64,000 bases of DNA from Anderseniella sp963759095 (GTDB lineage: Bacteria; Pseudomonadota; Alphaproteobacteria; Rhizobiales; Aestuariivirgaceae): NCBI GenBank assembly GCA_963759095.1, contig CAVWYF010000010.1:1-64000 (forward strand), given 5' to 3'. Positions 54,488 through 63,624 of this stretch are shown here, in pieces. Numbering within the stretch: position 1 is the stretch's first letter; every line of letters starts with the position of its first letter. The notes beneath the pieces are model-generated. The model was not told the DNA's origin. It did not search any database and worked only from the letters and a program-made list of their open reading frames with translations. The position numbers were made by a program, and so were the translations under genes.

Positions 54488-55864
54488 ATGAACAAAAACC
54501 TCAATATCGAAGAACTCGTTGCCGCTGACAACGCCCATCATTTCCACCCTTTCACTGACCATAAGGGCTTGCACGAAGGCGGCGGCGCTCGTGTCATCAC
54601 CCAGGCCAAGGGCGTTCACATCTGGGACGGCAGCGGCAACAAGCTGTTTGATGCCATGGCCGGCCTTTGGTGCGTGAACATCGGCTATGGCCGCAAGGAA
54701 CTGGCCGAAGCCGCTTATCGCCAGATGCTTGATCTGCCGTTTTACAATACGTTTTTCAAGACCACGACGGTGCCGGCAACCCTGCTGGCGGAGAAGGTTG
54801 CCAGCCTGCTGCCAGACCGGTTCAACCAGATTTTCTTCGTTAATTCAGGCTCTGAAGCCAATGACACAATGGTGCGGTTTATTCGCCGCTACTGGGAGGT
54901 GCAGGGCCAGCCTGAGCGCCAGCATATAATTTCGCGTCACCGCGCCTATCATGGCTCGACCTGTGTTTCAGCCTCTTTGGGTGGCATGTCGGCCATGCAT
55001 GCCCAGGGCGGGCTGCCGCTGCCCAATTTCCATCATGTGCTTGAGCCGGACTGGTTCCAGCATGGTGGCGATATGAGCCCGGAAGAATTCGGCCTGAAGG
55101 CCGCCAGGGAAGTGGAAGCGAAGATCAAGGAACTGGGGCCGGACAAGGTTGCAGCCTTTGTCGGCGAGCCTATTCAGGGGGCAGGCGGCGTGATCGTTCC
55201 GCCGGACAGCTACTGGCCTTATGTTCAAAAAGTCTGCCGTGAACACGGTATTCCGATTGTCGCCGATGAAGTGATCTGCGGTTTTGGCCGCACCGGGAAC
55301 TGGTGGGGTCACGAGACCATGGGAATTGATCCCGACATCGTGGTCATGGCGAAAGGTTTGTCATCAGGCTATCAGCCGATTGGCGCCGTCGCGATTTCGG
55401 ACAAACTGATAGGTGATTTCTTTGAAAAGGGCGGTGAGTTTTTTCATGGCTACACCTATTCAGGTCATCCGGTGGCGTGTGCAGTTGCGTTGGAAAACAT
55501 CCGCATCATGCAGGATGAACAGCTGATCGAGCACACCGCGGCGATTGCACCTTACGTGGAAGAAAAAATAGGGGCTTTGAGTGACCACCCGATCGTCGGT
55601 GAAGTCCGCGTCAAGGGTTTGATTGGCGCCATCGAGCTGGTCAGGGACAAAGAGACCCGGGCCCGGTTTGACGATCTTGGCCGCGTCGGCGGCATTTGCC
55701 GCGATCACTGCTTCGACAATAACCTGGTGATGCGCGCGTGCTGGGACACAATGGTGTTCTCGCCCCCGCTGTGCATAACCGAAGCTGAAGTGGACGAGTG
55801 GGCAGACCTGACACGCAAGGCACTCGATGCGACATTTGAAGATGTGAAAGATGAATTGCAGTAA
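54488..55864 (+). CDS. spuC: Putrescine-pyruvate aminotransferase (SpuC-like)
   Basis: A class III PLP aminotransferase of 458 residues: NSGSEANDTMVRFIRRYW, HRAYHGSTCVSASLGG, VADEVICGFGRTGNWWG and the PLP lysine in VVMAKGLSSGYQPIGAV. SpuC transfers the amino group of putrescine to pyruvate, yielding 4-aminobutanal. An ATG 74 codons upstream is in frame but the added sequence looks non-coding. The gene precedes a polyamine transporter, which supports the substrate. Confidence 0.87.
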   Translation: MNKNLNIEELVAADNAHHFHPFTDHKGLHEGGGARVITQAKGVHIWDGSGNKLFDAMAGLWCVNIGYGRKELAEAAYRQMLDLPFYNTFFKTTTVPATLLAEKVASLLPDRFNQIFFVNSGSEANDTMVRFIRRYWEVQGQPERQHIISRHRAYHGSTCVSASLGGMSAMHAQGGLPLPNFHHVLEPDWFQHGGDMSPEEFGLKAAREVEAKIKELGPDKVAAFVGEPIQGAGGVIVPPDSYWPYVQKVCREHGIPIVADEVICGFGRTGNWWGHETMGIDPDIVVMAKGLSSGYQPIGAVAISDKLIGDFFEKGGEFFHGYTYSGHPVACAVALENIRIMQDEQLIEHTAAIAPYVEEKIGALSDHPIVGEVRVKGLIGAIELVRDKETRARFDDLGRVGGICRDHCFDNNLVMRACWDTMVFSPPLCITEAEVDEWADLTRKALDATFEDVKDELQ

Positions 55865-56015
55865 ATCCGGTGCTTGAAAATCGGAAGCTGGGCTCGTCAA
55901 AAACAATCATTGAAACAGCCGGTATTGTGTTTAACACTCGCTGTGTCAGGTTTTTGACAGGGCCGTTGAGGGTAAGCTTAAAAACGTCAAAAGACCTAAA
56001 TCAGGGAGTACTGAA

Positions 56016-57086
56016 ATGACATTCACACCAAAGTTCCGGGCATCGCGCCGGTCCGTTCTGAAGGGCTCGGGTGCCGCCTTTATCGGCCTCACCATGATGC
56101 CGCGTTTTGCGATGTCAGAGGAAGAGAAGAAGCTCAATTTCTACAACTGGGACACCTATATCGGCGAGACCACGCTGGCCGATTTCAACACGGCGTCCGG
56201 CATCGAAGTGAAGATGGACCTTTATGCTGACAACGCTGAATTGTTTGCCAAGCTCAAGGAAGGCAATCCCGGTTATGACGTGATCATTCCGACCAACGAC
56301 TATGTCGAGCGCATGATTGCGGCCGGCATGCTGGACGTGATTGACAAGTCCAAGATCCCGAATGTGGCCAACATTGCAGATGCCTTCCAGGAGGCGACAT
56401 TCGATCCCGGCCGCAAGTATTCCATGCCTTACATGTGGGGCACACTGGGCATCGGCTACCGCAAGTCCAAGGTGAAAGACGCCTCAAGCTGGAAAGCGGT
56501 ATTTGAAGACAGCGAAAATTCAGGCCGTATTTCCCTGCTGGGGGATGGTGAGAGCGTGATTGGCGTTGCCCTTCAGTATCTCGGTCATTCGTTCAATTCA
56601 GTGGTTCCAGCTGAAATGAAAGCAGCCGAAGACCTGCTTATCAAAGGCAAGAAAAACATCAAGGTCTATGCCGACGACAACGGCCAGGACCTGCTGGCAT
56701 CCGGCGAAGTGGATCTGGCCATGGAGTGGAACGGTGACATCATCCAGGTGATGGGCGAAGATGATGATCTGAGCTATTCAGTACCGGGCGAAGGCAGCCT
56801 GTTGTGGCAGGACTGCGTCTGCATTCCAAAAGGCGCGCCGCACCCTGAAAACGCCCATGCGTTTATCAACTACCTGCTTGACGCTGATGCCGGTGTGCAC
56901 ATTGCAGATACCATCCAGTACGCAACTGCAAATGCTGCGGCCAAGGCCAAGATGGACGAGGAGTACACCGGCAATCCCGGCATCTTCCCGCCTGACGAGG
57001 TTATCGCCAAGTGCGAGGCGTCGCTGTACTCGGAAGAAAAGACCAAGCTGCGCAATGAATCCTGGACCCGTATCCAGGCAGCCTGA
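56016..57086 (+). CDS. potD: Spermidine/putrescine ABC transporter substrate-binding protein
   Basis: 356 residues with a twin-arginine signal (ASRRSVLKGSGAAFIGL), uncommon for PotD. The mature part has LNFYNWDTYIGETTLADFNTASG, GYDVIIPTNDYVERM and YMWGTLGIGYRKSKV, typical of PotD/SpuD polyamine binders. CAGGGAG precedes the ATG. It is separated from the permease genes by a hairpin at 57,109-57,134. Confidence 0.93.
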   Translation: MTFTPKFRASRRSVLKGSGAAFIGLTMMPRFAMSEEEKKLNFYNWDTYIGETTLADFNTASGIEVKMDLYADNAELFAKLKEGNPGYDVIIPTNDYVERMIAAGMLDVIDKSKIPNVANIADAFQEATFDPGRKYSMPYMWGTLGIGYRKSKVKDASSWKAVFEDSENSGRISLLGDGESVIGVALQYLGHSFNSVVPAEMKAAEDLLIKGKKNIKVYADDNGQDLLASGEVDLAMEWNGDIIQVMGEDDDLSYSVPGEGSLLWQDCVCIPKGAPHPENAHAFINYLLDADAGVHIADTIQYATANAAAKAKMDEEYTGNPGIFPPDEVIAKCEASLYSEEKTKLRNESWTRIQAA

Positions 57087-57108
57087 TCTGGTGTGACAAC
57101 TATCAGGA

Positions 57109-57134
57109 GGGTCAGGTTGATAATTTCCTGACCC
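57109..57134. terminator. 8-bp stem-loop between potD and potB
   Basis: GGGTCAGG and CCTGACCC pair around a 10-base AT-rich loop. No T-run follows, so it would more likely stabilise the potD message than stop transcription. The eight bases equal the tip of the MITE-like element's repeats. Confidence 0.5.
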
Positions 57135-57156
57135 CCTGTTTCAAGGTGCAGGGCGG

Positions 57157-58047
57157 GTGGAAAACTGGAAACAGAACAAGGCGGTATTCTGGGTAACTGC
57201 GTTACCGGGAGTAGTGTGGCTGTTATTGTTTTTCCTGATCCCGCTTGCCCTGATCTGGGGCATGTCGTTCGGCGAAAAGACTTCGATCATCGACATTGAA
57301 ATCACCGGCACGCTGGAAAATTACATCCGGTCATTCCAGGCCGTGTATGTAAAGATAATCTGGAAATCCATCTGGATCAGTATCATCTCAACTGCGGTCT
57401 GCCTGGCGATTGCCTATCCGGTCGCCTTTGGCATCTGTTTCTCACCGGCCAGATGGCGGCCTTTGCTGCTGTTGCTGGTCATTCTGCCGTTCTGGATAAA
57501 CCTGCTGATCCGCACCTATGCGCTGATCGCCGTTTTCCGGACCCGCGGCACTCTTAATTTCACGCTGGAATGGTTGTGGAACCTGGCTTTCCTGGACAAG
57601 CTCGTTGGCCCGTTTCAGCCGCTTGAACTGCTCTACAACAACGGTGCGGTGATTGTCGGCATGGTCTACGTGTTCATGCCGTTCATGGTGTTGCCGCTGT
57701 ATGCCACCATAGAACGTCTCGACCGGTCCTATCTTGAAGCCAGTCTCGACCTTGGAGCCGGCCAGTGGAGAACGTTTTTTTCGGTAACGGTACCACTGAC
57801 CATGCCCGGTATCGTGTCCGGTATCATTTTGGTTTTCATTCCGATGCTTGGCATGTTTCTGGTGCCGGACCTGCTGGGCGGCACCAACGCCATCATGATC
57901 GGCAATGTCATCACCGATCAGTTCAAGGCCGCCAATGACTGGCCGTTTGGGGCGGCACTTTCATTCCTGTTGATGTACGTCACCTTTGCAGCCCTTGCGC
58001 TGCGCGCCTTTATCGGCGCGCGCATGAAGTCCGGAGTAGGGGTCTGA
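57157..58047 (+). CDS. potB: Polyamine ABC transporter permease PotB
   Basis: 296 residues with six transmembrane segments and the ATPase-contacting EAA loop YLEASLDLGAGQWRTFFSVTVPLTMPG. The N-terminus GVVWLLLFFLIPLALIWGMSF is typical. The GTG at 57,157 follows GGGCGG. It is one base from potC and forms the channel with it. Confidence 0.92.
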   Translation: MENWKQNKAVFWVTALPGVVWLLLFFLIPLALIWGMSFGEKTSIIDIEITGTLENYIRSFQAVYVKIIWKSIWISIISTAVCLAIAYPVAFGICFSPARWRPLLLLLVILPFWINLLIRTYALIAVFRTRGTLNFTLEWLWNLAFLDKLVGPFQPLELLYNNGAVIVGMVYVFMPFMVLPLYATIERLDRSYLEASLDLGAGQWRTFFSVTVPLTMPGIVSGIILVFIPMLGMFLVPDLLGGTNAIMIGNVITDQFKAANDWPFGAALSFLLMYVTFAALALRAFIGARMKSGVGV

Positions 58048-58048
58048 C

Positions 58049-58924
58049 ATGGCAAGGCGCAAGTCGAAACGCGGACCGCTGGATTACGGAAAATCCCCGT
58101 GGCTGATCCTGTTCGGTGTTGTCACTTTCATTGTGCTGTATGCGCCCATCGCGCAGCTGATCGCCTTCAGTTTCAACGATTCAAAGCGCAATATCGTCTG
58201 GCGCGGATTTACGACAAAGTATTACGCCAAGGCGTGGAATGACGCCTCTCTCGTTGAAGCCTTCGTCAACTCCATCACCATCGCGGTAATGTGCACAATG
58301 ATCGCCACCATCATTGGTACGGCAACCGCACTTTGGCTGTGGCGCTTCCGGTTTCCGGCAAAGTCTGCCGTGGAAGGCGTCATGGTACTTCCCATCGTTA
58401 TTCCGGAAATCTGCATGGGAGTAGCGGTGCTGGTGCTGTATTCGCGCGTGGGAAACTGGATGCGCGGGTTCGAGTCAGGCCCGATCCATTGGTGGAATGA
58501 GTTGTTTTCTGTCTGGCCGCTGAATCTCGGGGCCATAACCGCTGCCCACATAGCCTTCAGTTTCCCGTTTGTAGCGGTTGTGGTGCGGTCCCGTCTGGCC
58601 GGGTTCAATCGCGAGCTCGAAGAGGCCTCCAAGGACCTTGGGGCAAGCGAATGGCAGACATTCTGGAACGTGGTTTTGCCGTTCATGATGCCTGGTGTCA
58701 TTGCGGGCGCATTGCTGTCATTTACGCTGTCCCTGGACGATTTCGTCATTACTTTCTTTACGTCAGGACCGGAGACCAACACGTTCCCGGTCAAGGTGTA
58801 TTCGCTGGTTCGCCGTGGTGTATCGCCCGACATTAACGCCGCTTCAACCGTGCTGATCATCATTACGCTGGTTGCCACAATCATCGCCATGCGCATGCAG
58901 GCACCATCGAAAATCGAAGGGTAG
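58049..58924 (+). CDS. potC: Polyamine ABC transporter permease PotC
   Basis: 291 residues with six membrane segments, EAA loop LEEASKDLGASEWQTFWNVVLPFMMPG, and the PotC block ALLSFTLSLDDFVITFFTSGP. It pairs with PotB. Eight bases separate it from potA. Confidence 0.93.
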   Translation: MARRKSKRGPLDYGKSPWLILFGVVTFIVLYAPIAQLIAFSFNDSKRNIVWRGFTTKYYAKAWNDASLVEAFVNSITIAVMCTMIATIIGTATALWLWRFRFPAKSAVEGVMVLPIVIPEICMGVAVLVLYSRVGNWMRGFESGPIHWWNELFSVWPLNLGAITAAHIAFSFPFVAVVVRSRLAGFNRELEEASKDLGASEWQTFWNVVLPFMMPGVIAGALLSFTLSLDDFVITFFTSGPETNTFPVKVYSLVRRGVSPDINAASTVLIIITLVATIIAMRMQAPSKIEG

Positions 58925-58932
58925 CCGACCTC

Positions 58933-60015
58933 ATGACCAGGCCCATAATTTCCATCAAGAACGTCACCAAGCGTTATCCCGGTGTTGTTGCGGTGGATGA
59001 TGTTTCGTTCGACATCATGCCCAACGAATTCTTTGCACTGCTGGGGCCATCCGGCTGCGGCAAGACCACTTTGCTGCGCATGATCGCCGGGCTTGAAACG
59101 TCGGGTACCGGCGACATCGTTGTCGACGGGCAGAACATGGATGGCGTGCCGGCCAACAAGCGCCCGGTGAACATGGTGTTCCAGTCCTATGCCGTGTTTC
59201 CGCACATGAGCGTTCGCGACAATGTTGCCTATGGTTTGAAGGTGACCGGCGTTGCCGCGGCTGAAATACCACCTCGTGTTGAAGACGCGCTCGAAATGGT
59301 CCAGATGGGGGCGATGGCAGACCGCAAGCCTGACCAGCTCTCCGGTGGCCAGCGCCAGCGTGTCGCGCTGGCCCGCGCACTGGTCAAGCGGCCGAAGGTG
59401 CTGCTGCTCGATGAACCGCTGTCGGCACTTGATGCCAAACTGCGCGAGCACATGCAGCTTGAGCTTGCGCGCCTGCAGCAGGTCATTGGCATCACCTTCA
59501 TCATTGTCACCCATGATCAGGATGAAGCCCTGTCGATGGCGGACTGCATTGCGGTCATGGAGAAAGGCGGCGTGCGTCAGATCGCCGGGCCGGAAGAACT
59601 CTACGAAAAGCCGCAATCGCGCTTCGTGGCTGACTTTATCGGCAAGATCAATCTGATCGATGCAACTGTCTCTGGAGCCTCAAAGGCAGGCGTGACCTGC
59701 CTGGCGAAAGGATTGGGCAGGGTTGTGGTGCCGCATGACGGAACCGCTTCCGGCAGTGTCTCACTGGCCGTCAGGCCAGAAAAACTCACCTTGTCCGACA
59801 AGGCGCCATCTTCCGGTTCTGATATTTCCGCCAAGGGTACGATTCGCGATGTCGCCTATTATGGCGATGTCAGCAATGTCTTCGTTACATGCGCAGACGG
59901 GCTGGAGCTTGCGGTAAATGTGCAAAACGACCGTGCCGCAGCCGGCCTGCTGGAAAACGGCCGGGAAGTTTATGCCAGCTGGCATCCATCTGACACGCTG
60001 ATCCTTCAGGAGTAA
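58933..60015 (+). CDS. potA: Polyamine ABC transporter ATP-binding protein PotA
   Basis: 360 residues. Walker A GPSGCGKTTLLRMIAGLE, Q-loop MVFQSYAVFPHM, signature LSGGQRQRVALARAL, Walker B LLLLDEPLSALD and H-loop VTHDQDEALSMAD are followed by a C-terminal TOBE domain (near residue 280 on). It powers polyamine uptake through PotBC. Six bases separate it from the agmatinase gene. Confidence 0.94.
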   Translation: MTRPIISIKNVTKRYPGVVAVDDVSFDIMPNEFFALLGPSGCGKTTLLRMIAGLETSGTGDIVVDGQNMDGVPANKRPVNMVFQSYAVFPHMSVRDNVAYGLKVTGVAAAEIPPRVEDALEMVQMGAMADRKPDQLSGGQRQRVALARALVKRPKVLLLDEPLSALDAKLREHMQLELARLQQVIGITFIIVTHDQDEALSMADCIAVMEKGGVRQIAGPEELYEKPQSRFVADFIGKINLIDATVSGASKAGVTCLAKGLGRVVVPHDGTASGSVSLAVRPEKLTLSDKAPSSGSDISAKGTIRDVAYYGDVSNVFVTCADGLELAVNVQNDRAAAGLLENGREVYASWHPSDTLILQE

Positions 60016-60021
60016 GAATTC

Positions 60022-61005
60022 GTGTCGACACCCAAGTCATCGCTGGGCGATGCAGCTTTCCGTCGCAAGGACCTTATGGGGTCTTCGATAGAAGCAAGCT
60101 ATGCCGGAGCCCTGTCATTCCTTCGCCGCAAGTACACCCGCAATCTCAAAGGAGTTGATGTTGCCGTAACCGGTGTTCCGTTTGACCAGGCCGTCACCAA
60201 CCGGGCCGGTACGCGGTTCGGGCCGCAGGCGATACGCCAGGCGTCAGCCCAGCATTCATGGGGTCCGGTATGGCCGTGGCGGTTCGATCCGTTTGAAACC
60301 CTGGCTGTGGTTGACTATGGCGACTGCTTTTTTGACTGGGGACGCAAGCAGGATGTTCCGCGTGTTATCGAAAAGCATATAAGTACGATCGTGTCCAAAG
60401 GGGTATGTCCGCTGACTTTCGGCGGAGACCATTTCATTACTTATCCGGTGCTGAAAGCTGTCGCGAAACAGCATGGGCCTTTAGGTCTTGTACAATTCGA
60501 TGCGCATCGCGACGTGGAACCTGAGACCGGCAACCGGATCGACCATGGCACCATGTTTTCGCTGGCGCTGCAGGATGGAATTGTTGATCCGGCCCGGTCC
60601 ATTCAGGTTGGTATCCGCACCTGTTTCAAGGGTGAAGACGCGATGGGCATGAAAGTGCTGTTTGCAGATCAGGTGCATGACATGAGTGCGCAGCAGGTCG
60701 CAGACGAGATCCGCGAACGGCTGGGCGCGGGGCCTTCCTACCTCACCTTCGACATCGACTTTCTTGATCCTGCCACGGCACCGGGCACCGGTACGCCTGT
60801 TCCGGGCGGTTTCACCAGCCATCAGGCCTTGTCCATCATTCGTGCCATGAAGGGGCTGAACCTTGCTGGTATGGATGTGGTTGAGGTATCGCCGCCCTAC
60901 GATCATGCCGAGATGACATCAAACGCTGCGGCTGTTATCGCGGCGGAACTGTTGTGCCTCAAGGCCTATGCGGCAGGTGCCCGGCCTGAGGAGATGACCA
61001 GCTGA
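60022..61005 (+). CDS. speB: Agmatinase
   Basis: 327 residues of the ureohydrolase family. The manganese ligands lie in FGGDHFITYP, FDAHRDVEPE and TFDIDFLDPATAPGTGTPVPGG. Agmatinase splits agmatine to putrescine and urea. The start is GTG at 60,022. The gene is at the end of the pot operon, so imported or internal agmatine may feed putrescine to the neighbouring degradation genes. Guanidinobutyrase is an alternative within the family. Confidence 0.88.
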   Translation: MSTPKSSLGDAAFRRKDLMGSSIEASYAGALSFLRRKYTRNLKGVDVAVTGVPFDQAVTNRAGTRFGPQAIRQASAQHSWGPVWPWRFDPFETLAVVDYGDCFFDWGRKQDVPRVIEKHISTIVSKGVCPLTFGGDHFITYPVLKAVAKQHGPLGLVQFDAHRDVEPETGNRIDHGTMFSLALQDGIVDPARSIQVGIRTCFKGEDAMGMKVLFADQVHDMSAQQVADEIRERLGAGPSYLTFDIDFLDPATAPGTGTPVPGGFTSHQALSIIRAMKGLNLAGMDVVEVSPPYDHAEMTSNAAAVIAAELLCLKAYAAGARPEEMTS

Positions 61006-61775
61006 ACGAGCTTTTCACTCAAGGGTTTTCCCCGACCCAGATCGTTTTGGTGATGCTGGCGATGTTCGTTGGCGGAGTTTGCAAGGGCATCATTGGAGTG
61101 GCTTTGCCGCTGGTGGGCATATCAATCATGGTCATGCTGCTGGATCCGAAGCTGGCGGTTGCGATGATTGTCATCCCGATCTTCTTGACCAATCTGCAGA
61201 TGGCTATGCGCTCAGGCGTGGATGAACTGCTGGAAGCCTTGATGCGCTTCTGGCCGCTTATTGTCACCTGTTTCACGACCTTGTTCACGGTTGCGTTGTT
61301 TGCGACGCAATTGTCGTCGTCGGTTATCGTGATCGGGCTGGGGCTGGCCTTGCTGGTCTTTGTGTTGGCAAATGTTTCGCCCTGGAAACCCACCGTTCCG
61401 GCCAGGATAGAGAAACCGGTAGGCGCAGTCGTTGGTGTGGTGTCGGGTGCCCTTGGCGGGGCGACTTCGGTCTACGGCCCGCCCATTACAATGTTTCTGC
61501 TGGCGTCCGGCGTGCCGAAGAACAAGTGGTCACCGTCGGTTGGGGTAACTTTCACTATCGGAAGCATGCCGCTTCTGGCCGGATACATTCTGAATGGAAC
61601 AATAACGCCAGCCGTAGCCGCCATTTCAACCGCGGCCTGCATACCGGCATTTATCGGTATGTGGCTGGGCTTCAAGCTTCAGGATGCAATGGCGCCGGAG
61701 ACCTTTAGAAAAGTGCTGATGGCCGGGCTGTTCATCATGGCATTGAATTTGCTGCGCAAGGGAATCTCCGGATAA
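61002..61775 (+). CDS. TauE/SafE family membrane transporter
   Basis: About 257 residues with seven or eight hydrophobic segments: MLAMFVGGVCKGIIGVALPLVGI, LAVAMIVIPIFLTNLQMAM and the second repeat GALGGATSVYGPPITMFLL. The family exports sulfite, sulfoacetate or other small anions. The natural N-terminus seems to begin at 61,002 (NELFTQGFSPTQIV) but the codon there is CTG, overlapping the speB stop. TTG at 61,047 is the nearest usual start and would cut into TM1. Confidence 0.8.
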   Translation: MNELFTQGFSPTQIVLVMLAMFVGGVCKGIIGVALPLVGISIMVMLLDPKLAVAMIVIPIFLTNLQMAMRSGVDELLEALMRFWPLIVTCFTTLFTVALFATQLSSSVIVIGLGLALLVFVLANVSPWKPTVPARIEKPVGAVVGVVSGALGGATSVYGPPITMFLLASGVPKNKWSPSVGVTFTIGSMPLLAGYILNGTITPAVAAISTAACIPAFIGMWLGFKLQDAMAPETFRKVLMAGLFIMALNLLRKGISG

Positions 61776-61964
61776 TCCTTACTCGCGAAAAATCGGCCTT
61801 TGGTGGGCCAAATTCGTCCATCTGGTGCGTTGCGGCGCTTGCCCGATGCACTGGCATCGCGCTGCGCACCACGCCTGCCAGAATGAACGGATTTGACTCC
61901 ATCAAATGGGTCAATAATTACTTCCTTTGGTATTACCTGCCACCCGCTGCGCCGGAAATCGGGG

Positions 61965-62126
61965 TCACAATGCTGCAGCGAGTGAGGTGAATGCGGCCCC
62001 TAGGTTGACACCCAATGTCGGCATGACGGCGATCAATGCCAGACCGGTCGCCCCCGCGATCAGCGCATATTCGATTGCAGTGGCTCCGTCTTCATTTTTC
62101 ATGAAGTGGGCAATTGACTGATACAT
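61965..62126 (-). CDS. flp: Orphan Flp/Fap-type pilin
   Basis: 53 residues: a short leader, then EDGATAIEYALIAGATGLALIAV, the Flp hydrophobic helix with conserved Glu5 and the class IVb prepilin context (GATAIEYAL). Flp pilins form Tad pili. No prepilin peptidase, secretion ATPase or other tad gene is nearby. Flanking gaps of 189 and 211 bases hold no other gene. Confidence 0.88.
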   Translation of the reverse strand: MYQSIAHFMKNEDGATAIEYALIAGATGLALIAVMPTLGVNLGAAFTSLAAAL

Positions 62127-62337
62127 GTTTCGTCTCCGTACACTCAATTCGATTGAGCTTAATCATCATATAACCCCAGGATCCCGGTCTGCTTCCTTGT
62201 TGTTCAGCGAGGTTCATAATCGGCCACAGATATAAACGATCTCTAAACAGGGAGACTTTGCCCCACTTGTATTTATGGAGATGTTTCGAAACTTGATAAA
62301 GTTTTATGTAATTTTCACATAATCGATCAAATGTGGG

Positions 62338-63624
62338 TCAGGACAGCAAGTCCCGGATGCGATAATACAGCATCCCCAGTGTCAGCCCCGGCCTGCGCAA
62401 TGCACCACCGGGGAACGGCAAATGGCGAATGCGGGCAAATACATCAAACTGTTCCGTATCGCCGACAATGGCGTCTGAAAGCACCTTGCCCAGCATGCCT
62501 GCCAGCACAACGCCTTGGCCGGAAAACCCGTGCGCGTAGTAGATGGAACTGTCGCTTCGTCCCATATTGGGCAAGCGGTTGTGGGTAATGCCAATGTGGC
62601 CGCCCCAAGCATACTGCATCTTCACATCAACCAGTTGTGGGAAAATGCGCAACACTCTGGGTCGCATGCTGGAGCCCAGATCGCGCGGATGAATTCCGGA
62701 ATAACTGCACCTGCCGCCAAACAGTAACCTGTGGTCCGCCGTCATTCTGAAATAGTCGACCACGTAATTGCTGTCGCAAACCGCTTCATTGTCGCGGATC
62801 AGGCTGCGTGCGCGTTCCTCGCCGAGCGGTTCGGTTGCCACAACATAGCTGGCCACCGGCATCACGCGATGGTTGAGACCTCGAACCAGCGAACCAAGAT
62901 AGGCATTGCAGGCCACAACAATCTGTTTGCAGGCGACCGTCTTGCCCGATTTAAGCTTCAGGGCAGGGGAACTGCCACCTTCAATGCTGCTGACTTCCGT
63001 ATTTTCAAAGATCTGTCCGCCGCTGCCAAGTACGGCATCGGCGAGACCCAGGGCGTAGTTCAGCGAGTGTATATGACCAGCGTCCTGTTCACGAAGCGCA
63101 CCATGATAAGCCTTGCTGCCGATTTTCTCTGCCAGTTCCTCACGGCTCAGAAGTGTACAGCCCTCCACGCCGTACTTTTCCAGCTCTTCCTTGTGTTCAA
63201 CAAGGCCTGTCATATGGCTAGGCCGGGTAGCAGCATGAAGAAAGCCCCAGGTCAGGTCGCAGTCAATCTTGTGCGTCTTGATGCGGGCCTCGATCAGTCG
63301 CTTGCCCTGTTCGGCAACATCAAAGCAGATGCGCGCATCGCCTGATCCGAGTTGTTTTTCAAAACCTTCCATACCCGGCGAATAGCCGGTGCAGACCTGG
63401 CCGCCATTGCGCCCTGTCGCGCCCCATCCTATCGGGCCTGAATCAAACACTGCTACCGCGCGTCCGCGAAGCGCGAGTTCCAGGGCGGCGGAAAGGCCGG
63501 TGAACCCGGCGCCTATCACGCAGACATCAACCTTGTCCGGCACGGCCGAGCGGTCAGATGTTGCAACCTGCCGGTTGGCGGTTTCTGCGTAGTAGGTGGG
63601 CTGGTCGAGAGATCTGTCGGTCAT
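62338..63624 (-). CDS. puuB: Gamma-glutamylputrescine oxidase-like FAD oxidoreductase
   Basis: 428 residues of the DAO family: VCVIGAGFTGLSAALELALRG for FAD binding, WGATGRNGGQVCTGYSPGM, DYFRMTADHRLLFGGRCSYSG, and a C-terminal IYYAHGFSGQGVVLAGMLGK. PuuB oxidises gamma-glutamylputrescine to its aldehyde. Its ATG overlaps the stop of the glutamine-synthetase-like gene, as in puu operons. Confidence 0.88.
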   Translation of the reverse strand: MTDRSLDQPTYYAETANRQVATSDRSAVPDKVDVCVIGAGFTGLSAALELALRGRAVAVFDSGPIGWGATGRNGGQVCTGYSPGMEGFEKQLGSGDARICFDVAEQGKRLIEARIKTHKIDCDLTWGFLHAATRPSHMTGLVEHKEELEKYGVEGCTLLSREELAEKIGSKAYHGALREQDAGHIHSLNYALGLADAVLGSGGQIFENTEVSSIEGGSSPALKLKSGKTVACKQIVVACNAYLGSLVRGLNHRVMPVASYVVATEPLGEERARSLIRDNEAVCDSNYVVDYFRMTADHRLLFGGRCSYSGIHPRDLGSSMRPRVLRIFPQLVDVKMQYAWGGHIGITHNRLPNMGRSDSSIYYAHGFSGQGVVLAGMLGKVLSDAIVGDTEQFDVFARIRHLPFPGGALRRPGLTLGMLYYRIRDLLS

